A stretch of 64,000 nucleotides of DNA from JAZDLX01 sp964538455 (GTDB taxonomy: Bacteria > Electryoneota > Electryoneia > Electryoneales > Electryoneaceae): contig CAZIDZ010000009.1 of assembly GCA_964538455.1 (NCBI GenBank), positions 1 through 64,000 on the forward strand. Direction: 5' to 3'. The position numbers and the translations under genes were made by a program. This document shows, one piece after another, positions 8,810-17,012 of this stretch. Numbering within the stretch: the stretch's first letter is position 1; each line of letters starts with the position of its first letter. Below the pieces are notes generated by a model that was given only the letters and a program-made list of their open reading frames with translations, did no database searches and was not told the origin of the DNA.

Positions 8810-10204
8810 TCAATTCCCGGCATTTACAACATCGGCTGCGAGCAGCCGTGTGAGCTCGCCGAGCCGCTCGATGTGTTCGATATCGTACACCATCCGCTTC
8901 AGCTGCTCGCGGCGACCGGCGCTCAGCACCTTTTCCGCGAGGCTGTTGAATTTCGCGTCGAGCGCGGGCTCGGGAATCGGGTGGCGGGGATCGCCCATCG
9001 GATAGTCCACATACTTCACATGGCTCCGGCCGTCCGCCGTCACAATCGTCACCTCGTTCGGCTGCTTCGCCGGAAACAGCGCCTCGTAGCCCGGTTCCGC
9101 CGTCACTTTCAGTTTCCCGAGCTGGGCGCGGATCGTCGGGTCGAAAATCTTCCGCTCGCTGAAACTCGACGGTGTGATCGCCCGGTCGACCACCGCCACC
9201 GCCATGCAGTAGGGAAGGCTGTGGTCCGCCGATTCGCGCGTTTGTGGGTCGTACTTGCTCGGGTCGCTGAGGATGTCCGCCGCACGCGCGATTGTCTTCA
9301 GACGGATCTCCACGATCTCATCGGGCTGAATGTCGTGCTCGCTGACCAGTTCGATCGCAGCGGTCAACGGCGCGTGAGTCAGCGCTTCCGTGGGAAACGC
9401 CTTGAGCCCGCACTGGGGAATGCGCCAGCTCTCGCCGAGGCCCTCCGTGAGCACTTCGCCCTTCCACTCTGGGCCGAACGCCTCGAACAGGCCCTCCTTG
9501 CCCTCGATGATATGCTCCGGTCCTTCGAAGCCGCGCGCGGCGAGCTCCGCGGCGAAAACCCCCGATTGCACGGCGAGCGGATCGGCCGTGTTCTTCATCA
9601 TCGTCAACCGTCCTGCGGTGATTGCGCCGAAGGTCCCGTGACGGCCGCCCGAGATCCCGATCGCGTGAGCGATCTGTTCCCCGTTAAGCCCCATTATCCT
9701 GCCGCAGGCGACCGGCGCGGCGAACGCTGTCAGCGTGGCGTGGTGCCATTTCCGCTCACGGATGCCGGGGAATCCCGCTTCGCAGAGGCGCATCTCGACC
9801 TCATGGCCGATCGCGATCGCCAGCAGCAAATCTTTGCCCGATTTGCCCATCCGCTCGCCGAGTCCGAGCGGTCCGGGAATGATGTCGCTCGGGTGACTCG
9901 GGTCCTGTTTCCAGTAGATGTCGTTGAAATCGAGGGCGCGCACCATCAGCGCGTTGAGCAGCGCCGCCTCGACCGCCGGGAGTTTCTTCCCCGAGCCGAT
10001 TACCGTCGCCTCCTCCACGCCCCCTTTCTCTTCCAGCCAGCCACGCATGATGCCCACGTCGTGCGTGCCGTACCCGCCGAGCGCGCAGCCGAGCGAGTCG
10101 TAGAGGATGGTCTTCGCCGCCTGCACCGCCTCCGGGGAAAGATCCTCGAAGGAGGTGTTTGCCGCCCATTGACCGATTTGTTGAGCAATCGTCTCGGCCG
10201 CCAT
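8810..10204 (-). CDS. MmgE/PrpD family protein (2-methylcitrate dehydratase-like)
   Basis: This 464-residue protein matches the MmgE/PrpD fold across its length. It has the N-terminal helical part with AKTILYDSLGCALGGYG, the segment ALDFNDIYWKQDPSHPSD, and the family glycine-rich ISGGRHGTFGAITAGRLTMMK. Characterised members include 2-methylcitrate dehydratase (propionate catabolism) and cis-aconitate decarboxylase. No methylcitrate synthase or lyase gene is nearby, so the substrate here cannot be assigned. The gene stands alone, with repeat-rich DNA upstream. Confidence 0.85.
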   Translation of the reverse strand: MAAETIAQQIGQWAANTSFEDLSPEAVQAAKTILYDSLGCALGGYGTHDVGIMRGWLEEKGGVEEATVIGSGKKLPAVEAALLNALMVRALDFNDIYWKQDPSHPSDIIPGPLGLGERMGKSGKDLLLAIAIGHEVEMRLCEAGFPGIRERKWHHATLTAFAAPVACGRIMGLNGEQIAHAIGISGGRHGTFGAITAGRLTMMKNTADPLAVQSGVFAAELAARGFEGPEHIIEGKEGLFEAFGPEWKGEVLTEGLGESWRIPQCGLKAFPTEALTHAPLTAAIELVSEHDIQPDEIVEIRLKTIARAADILSDPSKYDPQTRESADHSLPYCMAVAVVDRAITPSSFSERKIFDPTIRAQLGKLKVTAEPGYEALFPAKQPNEVTIVTADGRSHVKYVDYPMGDPRHPIPEPALDAKFNSLAEKVLSAGRREQLKRMVYDIEHIERLGELTRLLAADVVNAGN

Positions 10205-10803
10205 ACAGATCCCTGACCCTCATTGGATGCAGCAGTGAAGTTGCTTTTGCCCGTCCCGGTGCGGGAACGTAGTCAGGACAGGCGGAGCCGTCAAGCCGCT
10301 CGGAGACCGGCGAAGTCGCTGAAGCCAAGGGCCGCGCTGGGCTTCACACTCGGCCTGCGGAGCCGCTGGAGCCATGTGCCGTGTCAAAGTTGCTTGAACC
10401 GCAGAGGAGTTGTCATTGTCCGGCGGAGTGGCCCGGGATGTGGACCGAAGGTCCATTTCCCGGGTTTCACAGTCCCATTAACGACGATCTATTCACTCCA
10501 CAAAAAGTGAAAACCTGTGCACGTTCTGAAGCCCGAGTAATTCCTATTAGCGTGCCGATGCTTTGGGGAACGGTAAGAACTGTCATTGCGAGGAATGCCG
10601 ACACTTCGGCATGACGAAGCAATCTCGCCGTTTCCAGATTCACCCCATCCGGCGCGCAATTGCACCGGATCACGGCCGGGCTGCCTTGCCGTGCCGTCGA
10701 CAATTCATGTATGGAGAGATAAATGCCTTATCTTTCTCAGGGTTGTAACAAATAGACTGCCCGATGTGTCTATATGTCGGAAAGCACATACCTGGAGACG
10801 ATC
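10205..10803. other. Gene-free stretch carrying palindromic repeats
   Basis: No convincing gene is seen. The stretch holds a palindrome at 10432-10464 (CCCGGGATGTGGACC with its inverted arm ending in CCCGGG). The same palindrome occurs in reverse orientation near 29303-29340. It also holds a unit at 10581-10630 that begins TGTCATTGCGAGGA and ends GAAGCAATCTCGC, a type also found near 54.0-54.3 kb. Part of the stretch must contain the promoter of the permease gene that follows. Confidence 0.6.
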
Positions 10804-13188
10804 ATGATCCGTAATTATCTTCGAATCGCCTTCCGGAACTTGGTACGCCAACCCTCCTATTCACTGCTGAACGTGTTCGGGCTCGCCATCGGAATGGCTT
10901 CGAGTGTGCTCATCTTTGCGTTCATTCGTGTCGATTTGACGTGGGATACGTTTCATCACAATGCAAACCGGATCGCGCGTGTGGTGGAATTGCAGGATTT
11001 TGGCGGCAACGAACTCACCGACGTCGCCTGGACGATGGGACCGTTGGGACCGATGCTGGTTCGCGAGTTGCCCGAAGTGGAGATGACGACCCGTTATTAC
11101 ACCGAATCGGATATTCTCTTCGGCAGAGGAGATGTCCGCCGGTATGTAAAATCCGTCGCCTACGTCGATTCCGTTTTCTTCGCCATGTTTGACTTTGCGT
11201 TTGTGGCGGGAAACCCGGCGACAGCTCTGAATCGTCCGGATGCGCTGATTATGACTGAATCTTTGGCGAAGTCCTTTTTCAACGGCATCCCGACACTTCC
11301 ACAGACCGTTCTTGTGGGCAACCAGCCCTTCGTGCTGACCGCGGTTCTCAAGGATTTACCCGCGAACACCCATTTTCAATTCAAGGCGCTGATCTCCTTT
11401 GAATCGAAGAAAGACGATGAAGAACTCTACAGCAGTTGGGGCAACAACAACCTTTCGACCTACCTGATGCTGATCCATCCCATGGATGTTTCGGGACTGG
11501 GTGAAAAGATCACCGAGGCGTATCACAACAAGTATGGCGGATGGGAAGGCCTCAAGTTTTACGTTCAACCGCTGTTGGAGATGCACCTCCATTCGGACCA
11601 CATCGAGTTTGACCGCAACTGGGGCAAATCGGACCTGAATTCGCTGTACACCCTCGGCAGCATTGCAATTCTGATCCTGCTCATCGCCTCGATCAATTTT
11701 GTCAACCTGGCCACCGCTCGTTCAATCCGCCGATCTCGTGAGGTGGGACTGCGAAAAGTGGTGGGAGCGAACCGGCTGTCGCTGATGATACAGTTTCTCG
11801 GTGAATCTCTGTTGATCTCCTTCATTGCCATGATTTTGGCAGGGATCGTAGCACAACTATTCAAGCCGGTGTTCGCCAACCTGACCGGGAGAGCCCTGCC
11901 CCTTCACCTCCTGAACGGAGGCTTCGGCACGTTGGTGCTGATCGCCCTAGCCGCAGTCACCGGCCTGCTCGCCGGGCTGTATCCGGCGTTCGTCCTCGCC
12001 TCCTATCGACCGGCGAGCGTGCTGAAATCAGGAGCAGGCGGACGGGCTCCCGGGGGTGTGCTGCTCCGCCGCGGACTGGTGACGCTGCAGTTCGCGGTCA
12101 CCGTGATCCTGCTGATCGCCACTGCGGTTGTCTACCGGCAGGTGAACTACATGCGGAACAAACCTCTCGGGTACGACAAGGAACAGGTCTTGTCGATCCC
12201 GTTGCACGGCCACATCGAGCGGGAACAGAAACTGGCGCTGCGTGATCGATTCCTTCAAATCCCGGGCGTGGAGTCTGCTACGATTTCGTCAGGAACGCCT
12301 ACTCGAGGTGCCGGCCAGAGTGGCATGCTCTTCGAAGGGCAAACAGATTCGAAGATGACGGAACAGCTTATTTGCGACCCGGAGTATGCGGATGTTTTCA
12401 AACTCACAATTGTACAGGGCAGGTTTTTCAGTTCGGAATACCCAAGCGATCTGGCTGATTACGACAAGGGCACCGGCGCGGTGGTTGTCAACGAAGCCGC
12501 CGTGCGTGAAGCCGGCTGGACTGATCCGATCGGCAAAACGGTGAAGATGTGGGGCATGAGCATGCCGGTCGTCGGTGTCGTCAAAGACTACCACCTCCGA
12601 GGCCCTCAGAGGGAAATCGTCCCCATCGTCTCGATCTGTTCGGATTACAGGGGACGTCTGATGAGTCTCCGGTTGCATCCCGGTTCGATACCGCAGACGT
12701 TGGCTTCACTCGAAAAGGTGTGGGATCAGTATGTCCCCGAGTATCCTTTCGATTATTCCTTCGTCGATGAGCAGTTTGAAGCCAATTTCCGGTTGTACGT
12801 CCGTCAGGCACAGGTTTTAGAGACCTTTGCCGGAATCTCGATTTTCGTCGCTCTGCTCGGACTGGTCGGGCTGGTTTCCTACGCCACCGAACGCCGCAGC
12901 CGGGAAATCGGTGTCCGCAAGGTGCTCGGCGCAACTGAATCACAGATCCTCGGTTTGATGAGTAGGGAATTTCTCCTGCTGATCCTGCTGTCGAACCTGA
13001 TTGCCTGGCCGGTGGCCGGCTATCTGATGAATGGTTGGCTTCAGGAGTTCCCGTATCGGACAAATCTGGGGTTCTGGCTGTTTCCGTCCGCGGCTTTGGT
13101 GGTGCTGTTTGTCGCCTGGACGACTCTGATCCTCGTCAGCTGGCGCGCTTCGCGCTTGAATCCCGCGGATGTGCTGCGGTACGAATAG
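10804..13188 (+). CDS. ABC transporter permease, MacB/FtsX type
   Basis: The protein has 794 residues and the layout of the duplicated FtsX-type permeases. There is one N-terminal membrane helix after a conserved start (MIRNYLRIAFRNLVRQPSYS) and a periplasmic MacB-like domain. A three-helix FtsX block lies near residues 285-410, then a second periplasmic domain and a second FtsX block from about 680 to the end, with REIGVRKVLGA before the last helices. Such proteins act mechanically in export or signalling with a separate ATPase. No ATPase gene adjoins it. ATG 10804 with GGAG upstream is preferred over an in-frame ATG at 10774. Confidence 0.88.
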   Translation: MIRNYLRIAFRNLVRQPSYSLLNVFGLAIGMASSVLIFAFIRVDLTWDTFHHNANRIARVVELQDFGGNELTDVAWTMGPLGPMLVRELPEVEMTTRYYTESDILFGRGDVRRYVKSVAYVDSVFFAMFDFAFVAGNPATALNRPDALIMTESLAKSFFNGIPTLPQTVLVGNQPFVLTAVLKDLPANTHFQFKALISFESKKDDEELYSSWGNNNLSTYLMLIHPMDVSGLGEKITEAYHNKYGGWEGLKFYVQPLLEMHLHSDHIEFDRNWGKSDLNSLYTLGSIAILILLIASINFVNLATARSIRRSREVGLRKVVGANRLSLMIQFLGESLLISFIAMILAGIVAQLFKPVFANLTGRALPLHLLNGGFGTLVLIALAAVTGLLAGLYPAFVLASYRPASVLKSGAGGRAPGGVLLRRGLVTLQFAVTVILLIATAVVYRQVNYMRNKPLGYDKEQVLSIPLHGHIEREQKLALRDRFLQIPGVESATISSGTPTRGAGQSGMLFEGQTDSKMTEQLICDPEYADVFKLTIVQGRFFSSEYPSDLADYDKGTGAVVVNEAAVREAGWTDPIGKTVKMWGMSMPVVGVVKDYHLRGPQREIVPIVSICSDYRGRLMSLRLHPGSIPQTLASLEKVWDQYVPEYPFDYSFVDEQFEANFRLYVRQAQVLETFAGISIFVALLGLVGLVSYATERRSREIGVRKVLGATESQILGLMSREFLLLILLSNLIAWPVAGYLMNGWLQEFPYRTNLGFWLFPSAALVVLFVAWTTLILVSWRASRLNPADVLRYE

Positions 13189-13250
13189 AGAAGCTTGGGA
13201 CTGAAGTCCCGAACCATCTTTTTTCGTCTCGGTCGTAGACAAAGAAAGAC

Positions 13251-13337
13251 GTCATTGCCCGGATTGACCGGGCAATCCACGTGCACCAGGTACACCCATA
13301 GATTGTCTGGATCCCCCGGTTAAACCGGGGGATGACA
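13251..13337. repeat. Two-hairpin intergenic repeat with TGTCA-like ends
   Basis: GTCATTGCCCGG...CCGGGCAATCCA forms the first hairpin. After about 30 bases, CTGGATCCCCCGG...CCGGGGGATGACA forms the second. The outer ends (GTCATTGCCC and GGGGGATGAC) are near-inverted repeats of each other. The unit follows the permease gene and precedes the 3' end of the convergent MBL gene. Confidence 0.85.
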
Positions 13338-13424
13338 GAAAGACGGCGTCACGGACGAGTTGAGCTCAAGTCATTCCAGCAGCAGCTGGAAGAGCTTGTT
13401 ACACTTCAAGGTTGAACCCGCCTG

Positions 13425-14522
13425 TCACTCTTTTTCCGCTTCCGGCAGCAGACGCCAGCTTGTCCCCTCGAGCAGGACGCGGAAGACGGTGTCGGGGATC
13501 GCTTCCCGGTCGAGCGCGGCGCGGAGGCTGTCAATCGGTTCGGTCTGCCCATCGTCCGCGAGCGGAAAGGTTCCGAAGTGGATACCGAGCGAATGGCGCG
13601 ATTCGAGAATCCCGTGTGCTTTCACCGCTTCCGCCGGGCTGAGGTGAACCGGCCCCATGAACCACTTGGGAAGGAACGCGCCGATCGGCAGCATGCTCAG
13701 CCGCATCGGCCCGAAAACCTTGCGGAGATCCTGGAAGAACGGCGCGAAACCGGTGTCCCCGGCGAAATAGACCGGGCCGCTGCCGGTTTCGATCACGAAC
13801 CCTCCCCACAACGCCTTGTTGCGGTCCCACATCCCCCGCGAGGAAAAATGCTGCGCCGGAACGAAATCGAAACGGGTCCCCTTGATCGTCACCTGGTCCC
13901 ACCAGTCCAGCTCCACTCCCCCGGCGATGCCCATCTCCTCCAGGTCTTCATCCGAGCCAAGCCCGGCCAAAATCGCCGGAGAATCGCGCTCGACGAGACG
14001 CTGCAGCGTGCCCTCGTCCATGTGGTCGAAGTGGTTGTGGCTGATCATCACGACGTCGATTTTCGGCAGGTCCTCGAAGCGAATGCCCGGCTTGCGGTAC
14101 CGTTTCGGCCCCGCCCACTTCACCGGCGAGCAGCGCTCGGACCAGATCGGGTCCGTGAGGATGTTTACCCCGTTCGTCTGCAGCAGGACCGTCGAATGGT
14201 TGATGAAGGTCACGAGCAGGGTGTCACCGTAAACCCTCGGCGGTGGCGGCGGCCCCGGCTCGCTGGGGATCCAGTACCACGGTTCGCGATTGCCCCGCGA
14301 GGAGACCCAGCGGAGGAACGCGAAGAAGTTGCCATGCGGCTCCGCACCCGGATTGAAGAACGTGTCCCCATTGCTGTGCGGCACATCCGGCGCGTTGGGG
14401 ATGTGCTCGACGGTCTGCGCGAGCGCTGGCACGGCGAGCAGCGCCAACAGCGTCAAGATCAGAACAATGGAGCGCCGAATACCGTTGCTGTTATGCATCC
14501 GTGACTCTATTTTCAGCATCAT
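13425..14522 (-). CDS. Exported MBL-fold hydrolase (UlaG/NAPE-PLD-like)
   Basis: This 365-residue protein has a Sec signal peptide (hydrophobic core IVLILTLLALLAVPALA, residues 19-35). It has a metallo-beta-lactamase fold with the zinc motif H162-N-H164-F-D166-H167 (ISHNHFDHMDEG), then PAQHFSSRG and a later YFAGDTGFAPFF. The arrangement, with FINHSTVLLQTNGVNILTDP before the metal motif, is typical of the UlaG/NAPE-phospholipase D branch. It probably acts as a hydrolase in the periplasm. The start at a double ATG (14522/14519) has GGAAGG upstream; ATG 14498 is an alternative. Confidence 0.85.
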   Translation of the reverse strand: MMLKIESRMHNSNGIRRSIVLILTLLALLAVPALAQTVEHIPNAPDVPHSNGDTFFNPGAEPHGNFFAFLRWVSSRGNREPWYWIPSEPGPPPPPRVYGDTLLVTFINHSTVLLQTNGVNILTDPIWSERCSPVKWAGPKRYRKPGIRFEDLPKIDVVMISHNHFDHMDEGTLQRLVERDSPAILAGLGSDEDLEEMGIAGGVELDWWDQVTIKGTRFDFVPAQHFSSRGMWDRNKALWGGFVIETGSGPVYFAGDTGFAPFFQDLRKVFGPMRLSMLPIGAFLPKWFMGPVHLSPAEAVKAHGILESRHSLGIHFGTFPLADDGQTEPIDSLRAALDREAIPDTVFRVLLEGTSWRLLPEAEKE

Positions 14523-14642
14523 TGAGGGTGGCCTTCCGGTCATCCGCACTTTGTCGTGATACGAACCTACGGGCAAAACGGTTTCCCCGTCCAGCGCAAG
14601 GCCGACGAGAGGGAGACACCACGTTTGACGGAGAATGTTTCG

Positions 14643-15089
14643 ATGGACGCCTACATCCGCAGCAGAGACGGCTACACGGTCAGCGATCAGCGGGACCGCC
14701 TCGACCTCGACGTGATCCACGGGTTCATCACACGCTCCTACTGGGCAACCGGAATCAAGCGTGAGCGGGTGCAGCGGGCGATGGACAACTCGTTCTGCTT
14801 CGGCCTCTACGAGGGGGACGTCCAGATCGGTTTCGCCCGGGTGCTCAGCGACCTCTCCGCCATCGCCTACCTGATGGATGTGTTTGTGCTCGAGGACCAC
14901 CGCGGCAGGGGGCTCGGTAAATGGTTGACCCAGTGCGTGCTGGAGTATCCGGCTTTCGAGCCGGTGCGGCGCTGGGTGCTCGCCACGCACGACGCCCATG
15001 CTCTATATGAGAAATTCGGCTTTGAGCCCTACGCTCCCGCCGACAACCTGATGATGAAGTATGATCCGGACAAATACAAAAACGAGTGA
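14643..15089 (+). CDS. GNAT family N-acetyltransferase
   Basis: This 148-residue protein has the GNAT fold. It contains the central strand and loop AYLMDVFVLEDHRGRGLGKW, with the acetyl-CoA pyrophosphate-binding R-G-x-G pattern, and ends with ALYEKFGFEPYAP, the usual last strand-helix-strand. Members transfer an acyl group from acyl-CoA to an amine, and the substrate is unknown. ATG 14643 has GGAGAA upstream. It is divergent from the MBL gene at 13425-14522, so the two may share a promoter region. Confidence 0.88.
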   Translation: MDAYIRSRDGYTVSDQRDRLDLDVIHGFITRSYWATGIKRERVQRAMDNSFCFGLYEGDVQIGFARVLSDLSAIAYLMDVFVLEDHRGRGLGKWLTQCVLEYPAFEPVRRWVLATHDAHALYEKFGFEPYAPADNLMMKYDPDKYKNE

Positions 15090-15235
15090 TCGCCCAACAG
15101 CATCCGCAGGGATACTGAATCTGTATCGCATGAATGAAGGTATCAGATAATTAGAGACTTAGGGGAAAGGTTAGCGTGTAAAACCGAATCTTTCTTCCCC
15201 ATCGTTTGAATGATCGTCATGCTCGGGGGTGCATC

Positions 15236-16027
15236 ATGGCCTATTCTGCAAACAATTCGCGCAACAGCGCTGCTGGACGCACCCTGGGCGCGAGCGCAGC
15301 GCTCGCGCCGCACCTCCCCTTTCTCTACGCGGACGCCAATGGCTTGGGATCGGACATCGACGCCGTTCTCGACCTGCTGGCAGCTCACGCTACTGATACG
15401 TTCTCAACCGCTCTCGATCTGGGTTGCGGCAAGGGGGATGTCGCGATCGCCATCGCAAAGCGTTTCGGCTGGCGTGTGACAGGTATCGACGCTTGTAAGC
15501 CGTTCATCGAAACCGCCTCTGTCGAAGCGGAACGTGCCGGGGTGCGGCAGTTGTGCACGTTCCACGTCGGTGACATCCTCCGTCTCGACGATAAACCCGC
15601 CCCCGCGGACGTCGTCCTCTGTCTCGATCTGGGAGCGATCCGCGGAGATCACTCCTCAACAATTCGGTGGCTAAGCGGATTCGTCGCTCCGGAAGGCCTG
15701 CTTCTCTATGCGGATGCCGAAATCCTTCCCGACCGCAAAGAGACCGCGGATTGGTTCCTGAACTACCCGGAAGCTTCCGAAATGGAAGCTGTGCTTGAGA
15801 GCGGCGGCATGGCGATTGCCGAAGCGCGCAGGCCGGGTGCACTCGAGGAAAGCGAGAGAGCCGAACGGTTGCTCTCATCACTTATAAAGCGCGGCGTGGC
15901 GCTAGCTCAAAAACACCCCGATATCCGCGGCGAGCTCGAACGGTACCTGGATTTCATGGCACGCGAACAGGCTCGGCATGGACGGGACATCGTCTCAGTC
16001 ACCTGGCTGCTGCGTCACCCGGCGTAA
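15236..16027 (+). CDS. Class I SAM-dependent methyltransferase
   Basis: The 263-residue protein has a class I methyltransferase core with motif I ALDLGCGKGD (about 59-68), the acidic strand-2 end RVTGIDACKPFIE, and a motif IV region PADVVLCLDLGAIRG. It resembles small-molecule methyltransferases of the cyclopropane/ubiquinone group, but the acceptor is not evident. The C-terminal part is helical (GELERYLDFMAREQARHG). ATG 15236 with GGGGG upstream is preferred over ATG 15206. It has no obvious functional partner among its neighbours. Confidence 0.8.
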   Translation: MAYSANNSRNSAAGRTLGASAALAPHLPFLYADANGLGSDIDAVLDLLAAHATDTFSTALDLGCGKGDVAIAIAKRFGWRVTGIDACKPFIETASVEAERAGVRQLCTFHVGDILRLDDKPAPADVVLCLDLGAIRGDHSSTIRWLSGFVAPEGLLLYADAEILPDRKETADWFLNYPEASEMEAVLESGGMAIAEARRPGALEESERAERLLSSLIKRGVALAQKHPDIRGELERYLDFMAREQARHGRDIVSVTWLLRHPA

Positions 16028-16038
16028 TCCAATCCGGA

Positions 16039-16869
16039 TCAATTTCTCAGGTCGGCGCCGTGCAGCACCGTTCCCGCGCCGCCCCGCAGGTAACGCTCGC
16101 CGAACGCCTCCCGGATCAACTCCGTCGCCCGGTCGCCGGTGCAATGTGTCGGCACGACGTACGAGATGCCGTGCGTCCGGAACGCCTCGATCACATCCCT
16201 GATCGCGCGGTCCGAGGCATTCCCGAGGTGGAATCCGCCGATGTAGAGCAGCGGTTTTTTACCGGTGATCTTCGCCGCTTCATCGAGAATCCGGGGCACG
16301 CCGGGATGAGAACATCCGGCGACGATCAGCGTTCCCTCTTCGGCCACCAGCACCAGCGACCGTTCCGGTTCGATCGCCGGAAGCGTTCTCGTCAGGCGCA
16401 CACCGGGGAAAAGCTCCATCTCCTTCTCGACGATCCTCACCTCTCCGCCCCACTCGTCGAGCGCCTTGCGAACGGTCCGGTCCGGGCGCTTCGGCAGGAT
16501 CACCGGCACATCACCGAGTTCTCCGAGCAGCGAGGGGAGCCCGCCGATATGATCCCAATGGTTGTGCGAAATGACCACGGCCTCGAGCGTCGACGGATCG
16601 ATTCCGAGCTCTCGCATGTTCTCGCGAACGACGCCGCTCGAACCGGTGTCAAAGAGAAAACGGTGCTCTCCCGTTTCCACGAGGCAGGCGAATCCCCATT
16701 CGGCGGTGAGCCCCTCGAGCCGGGGTGCGGTGTTGTCGTAGAGAACTGTCAGGCGAAGGCTGTCAAGATTCACGACACCCTCCTCCGCTCCGGCAACTCC
16801 CGGTTTGGCTGCGGTGAGCAGGGTCGCGGCGAGCAGCAGCAGCAGGTTGTGTCTGGAAAGGACATGCAT
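16039..16869 (-). CDS. Exported MBL-fold hydrolase (MJ0936/RFA-P synthase-like branch)
   Basis: The 276-residue protein has a signal peptide (LLLLLAATLLTA core, likely cut near AGA-EE at 28). It then has an MBL domain with FLFDTGSSG and the zinc motif H102-N-H104-W-D106-H107 (ISHNHWDHIGG). The following VAGCSHPGVPRI and LYIGGFHLGN are typical of the archaeal and bacterial group annotated as dihydropterin ribofuranosylaminobenzene phosphate synthase-like. The signal peptide argues against a folate-type role here. ATG 16869 has GGGGGA directly upstream. The frame stays open to 16932. Confidence 0.85.
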   Translation of the reverse strand: MHVLSRHNLLLLLAATLLTAAKPGVAGAEEGVVNLDSLRLTVLYDNTAPRLEGLTAEWGFACLVETGEHRFLFDTGSSGVVRENMRELGIDPSTLEAVVISHNHWDHIGGLPSLLGELGDVPVILPKRPDRTVRKALDEWGGEVRIVEKEMELFPGVRLTRTLPAIEPERSLVLVAEEGTLIVAGCSHPGVPRILDEAAKITGKKPLLYIGGFHLGNASDRAIRDVIEAFRTHGISYVVPTHCTGDRATELIREAFGERYLRGGAGTVLHGADLRN

Positions 16870-17012
16870 GATCCCCCCACAAAGACCGGGGACTCGGCTC
16901 GAATCAAAGGTAATGAGAATTCTCCCCCTCACCCTGCGTCACGCTTTACCAGTCGACGCACATTCCGTTCCTTATCTTTCGATCGGAGCAGGCATCAGCA
17001 AAGGACAATTGG

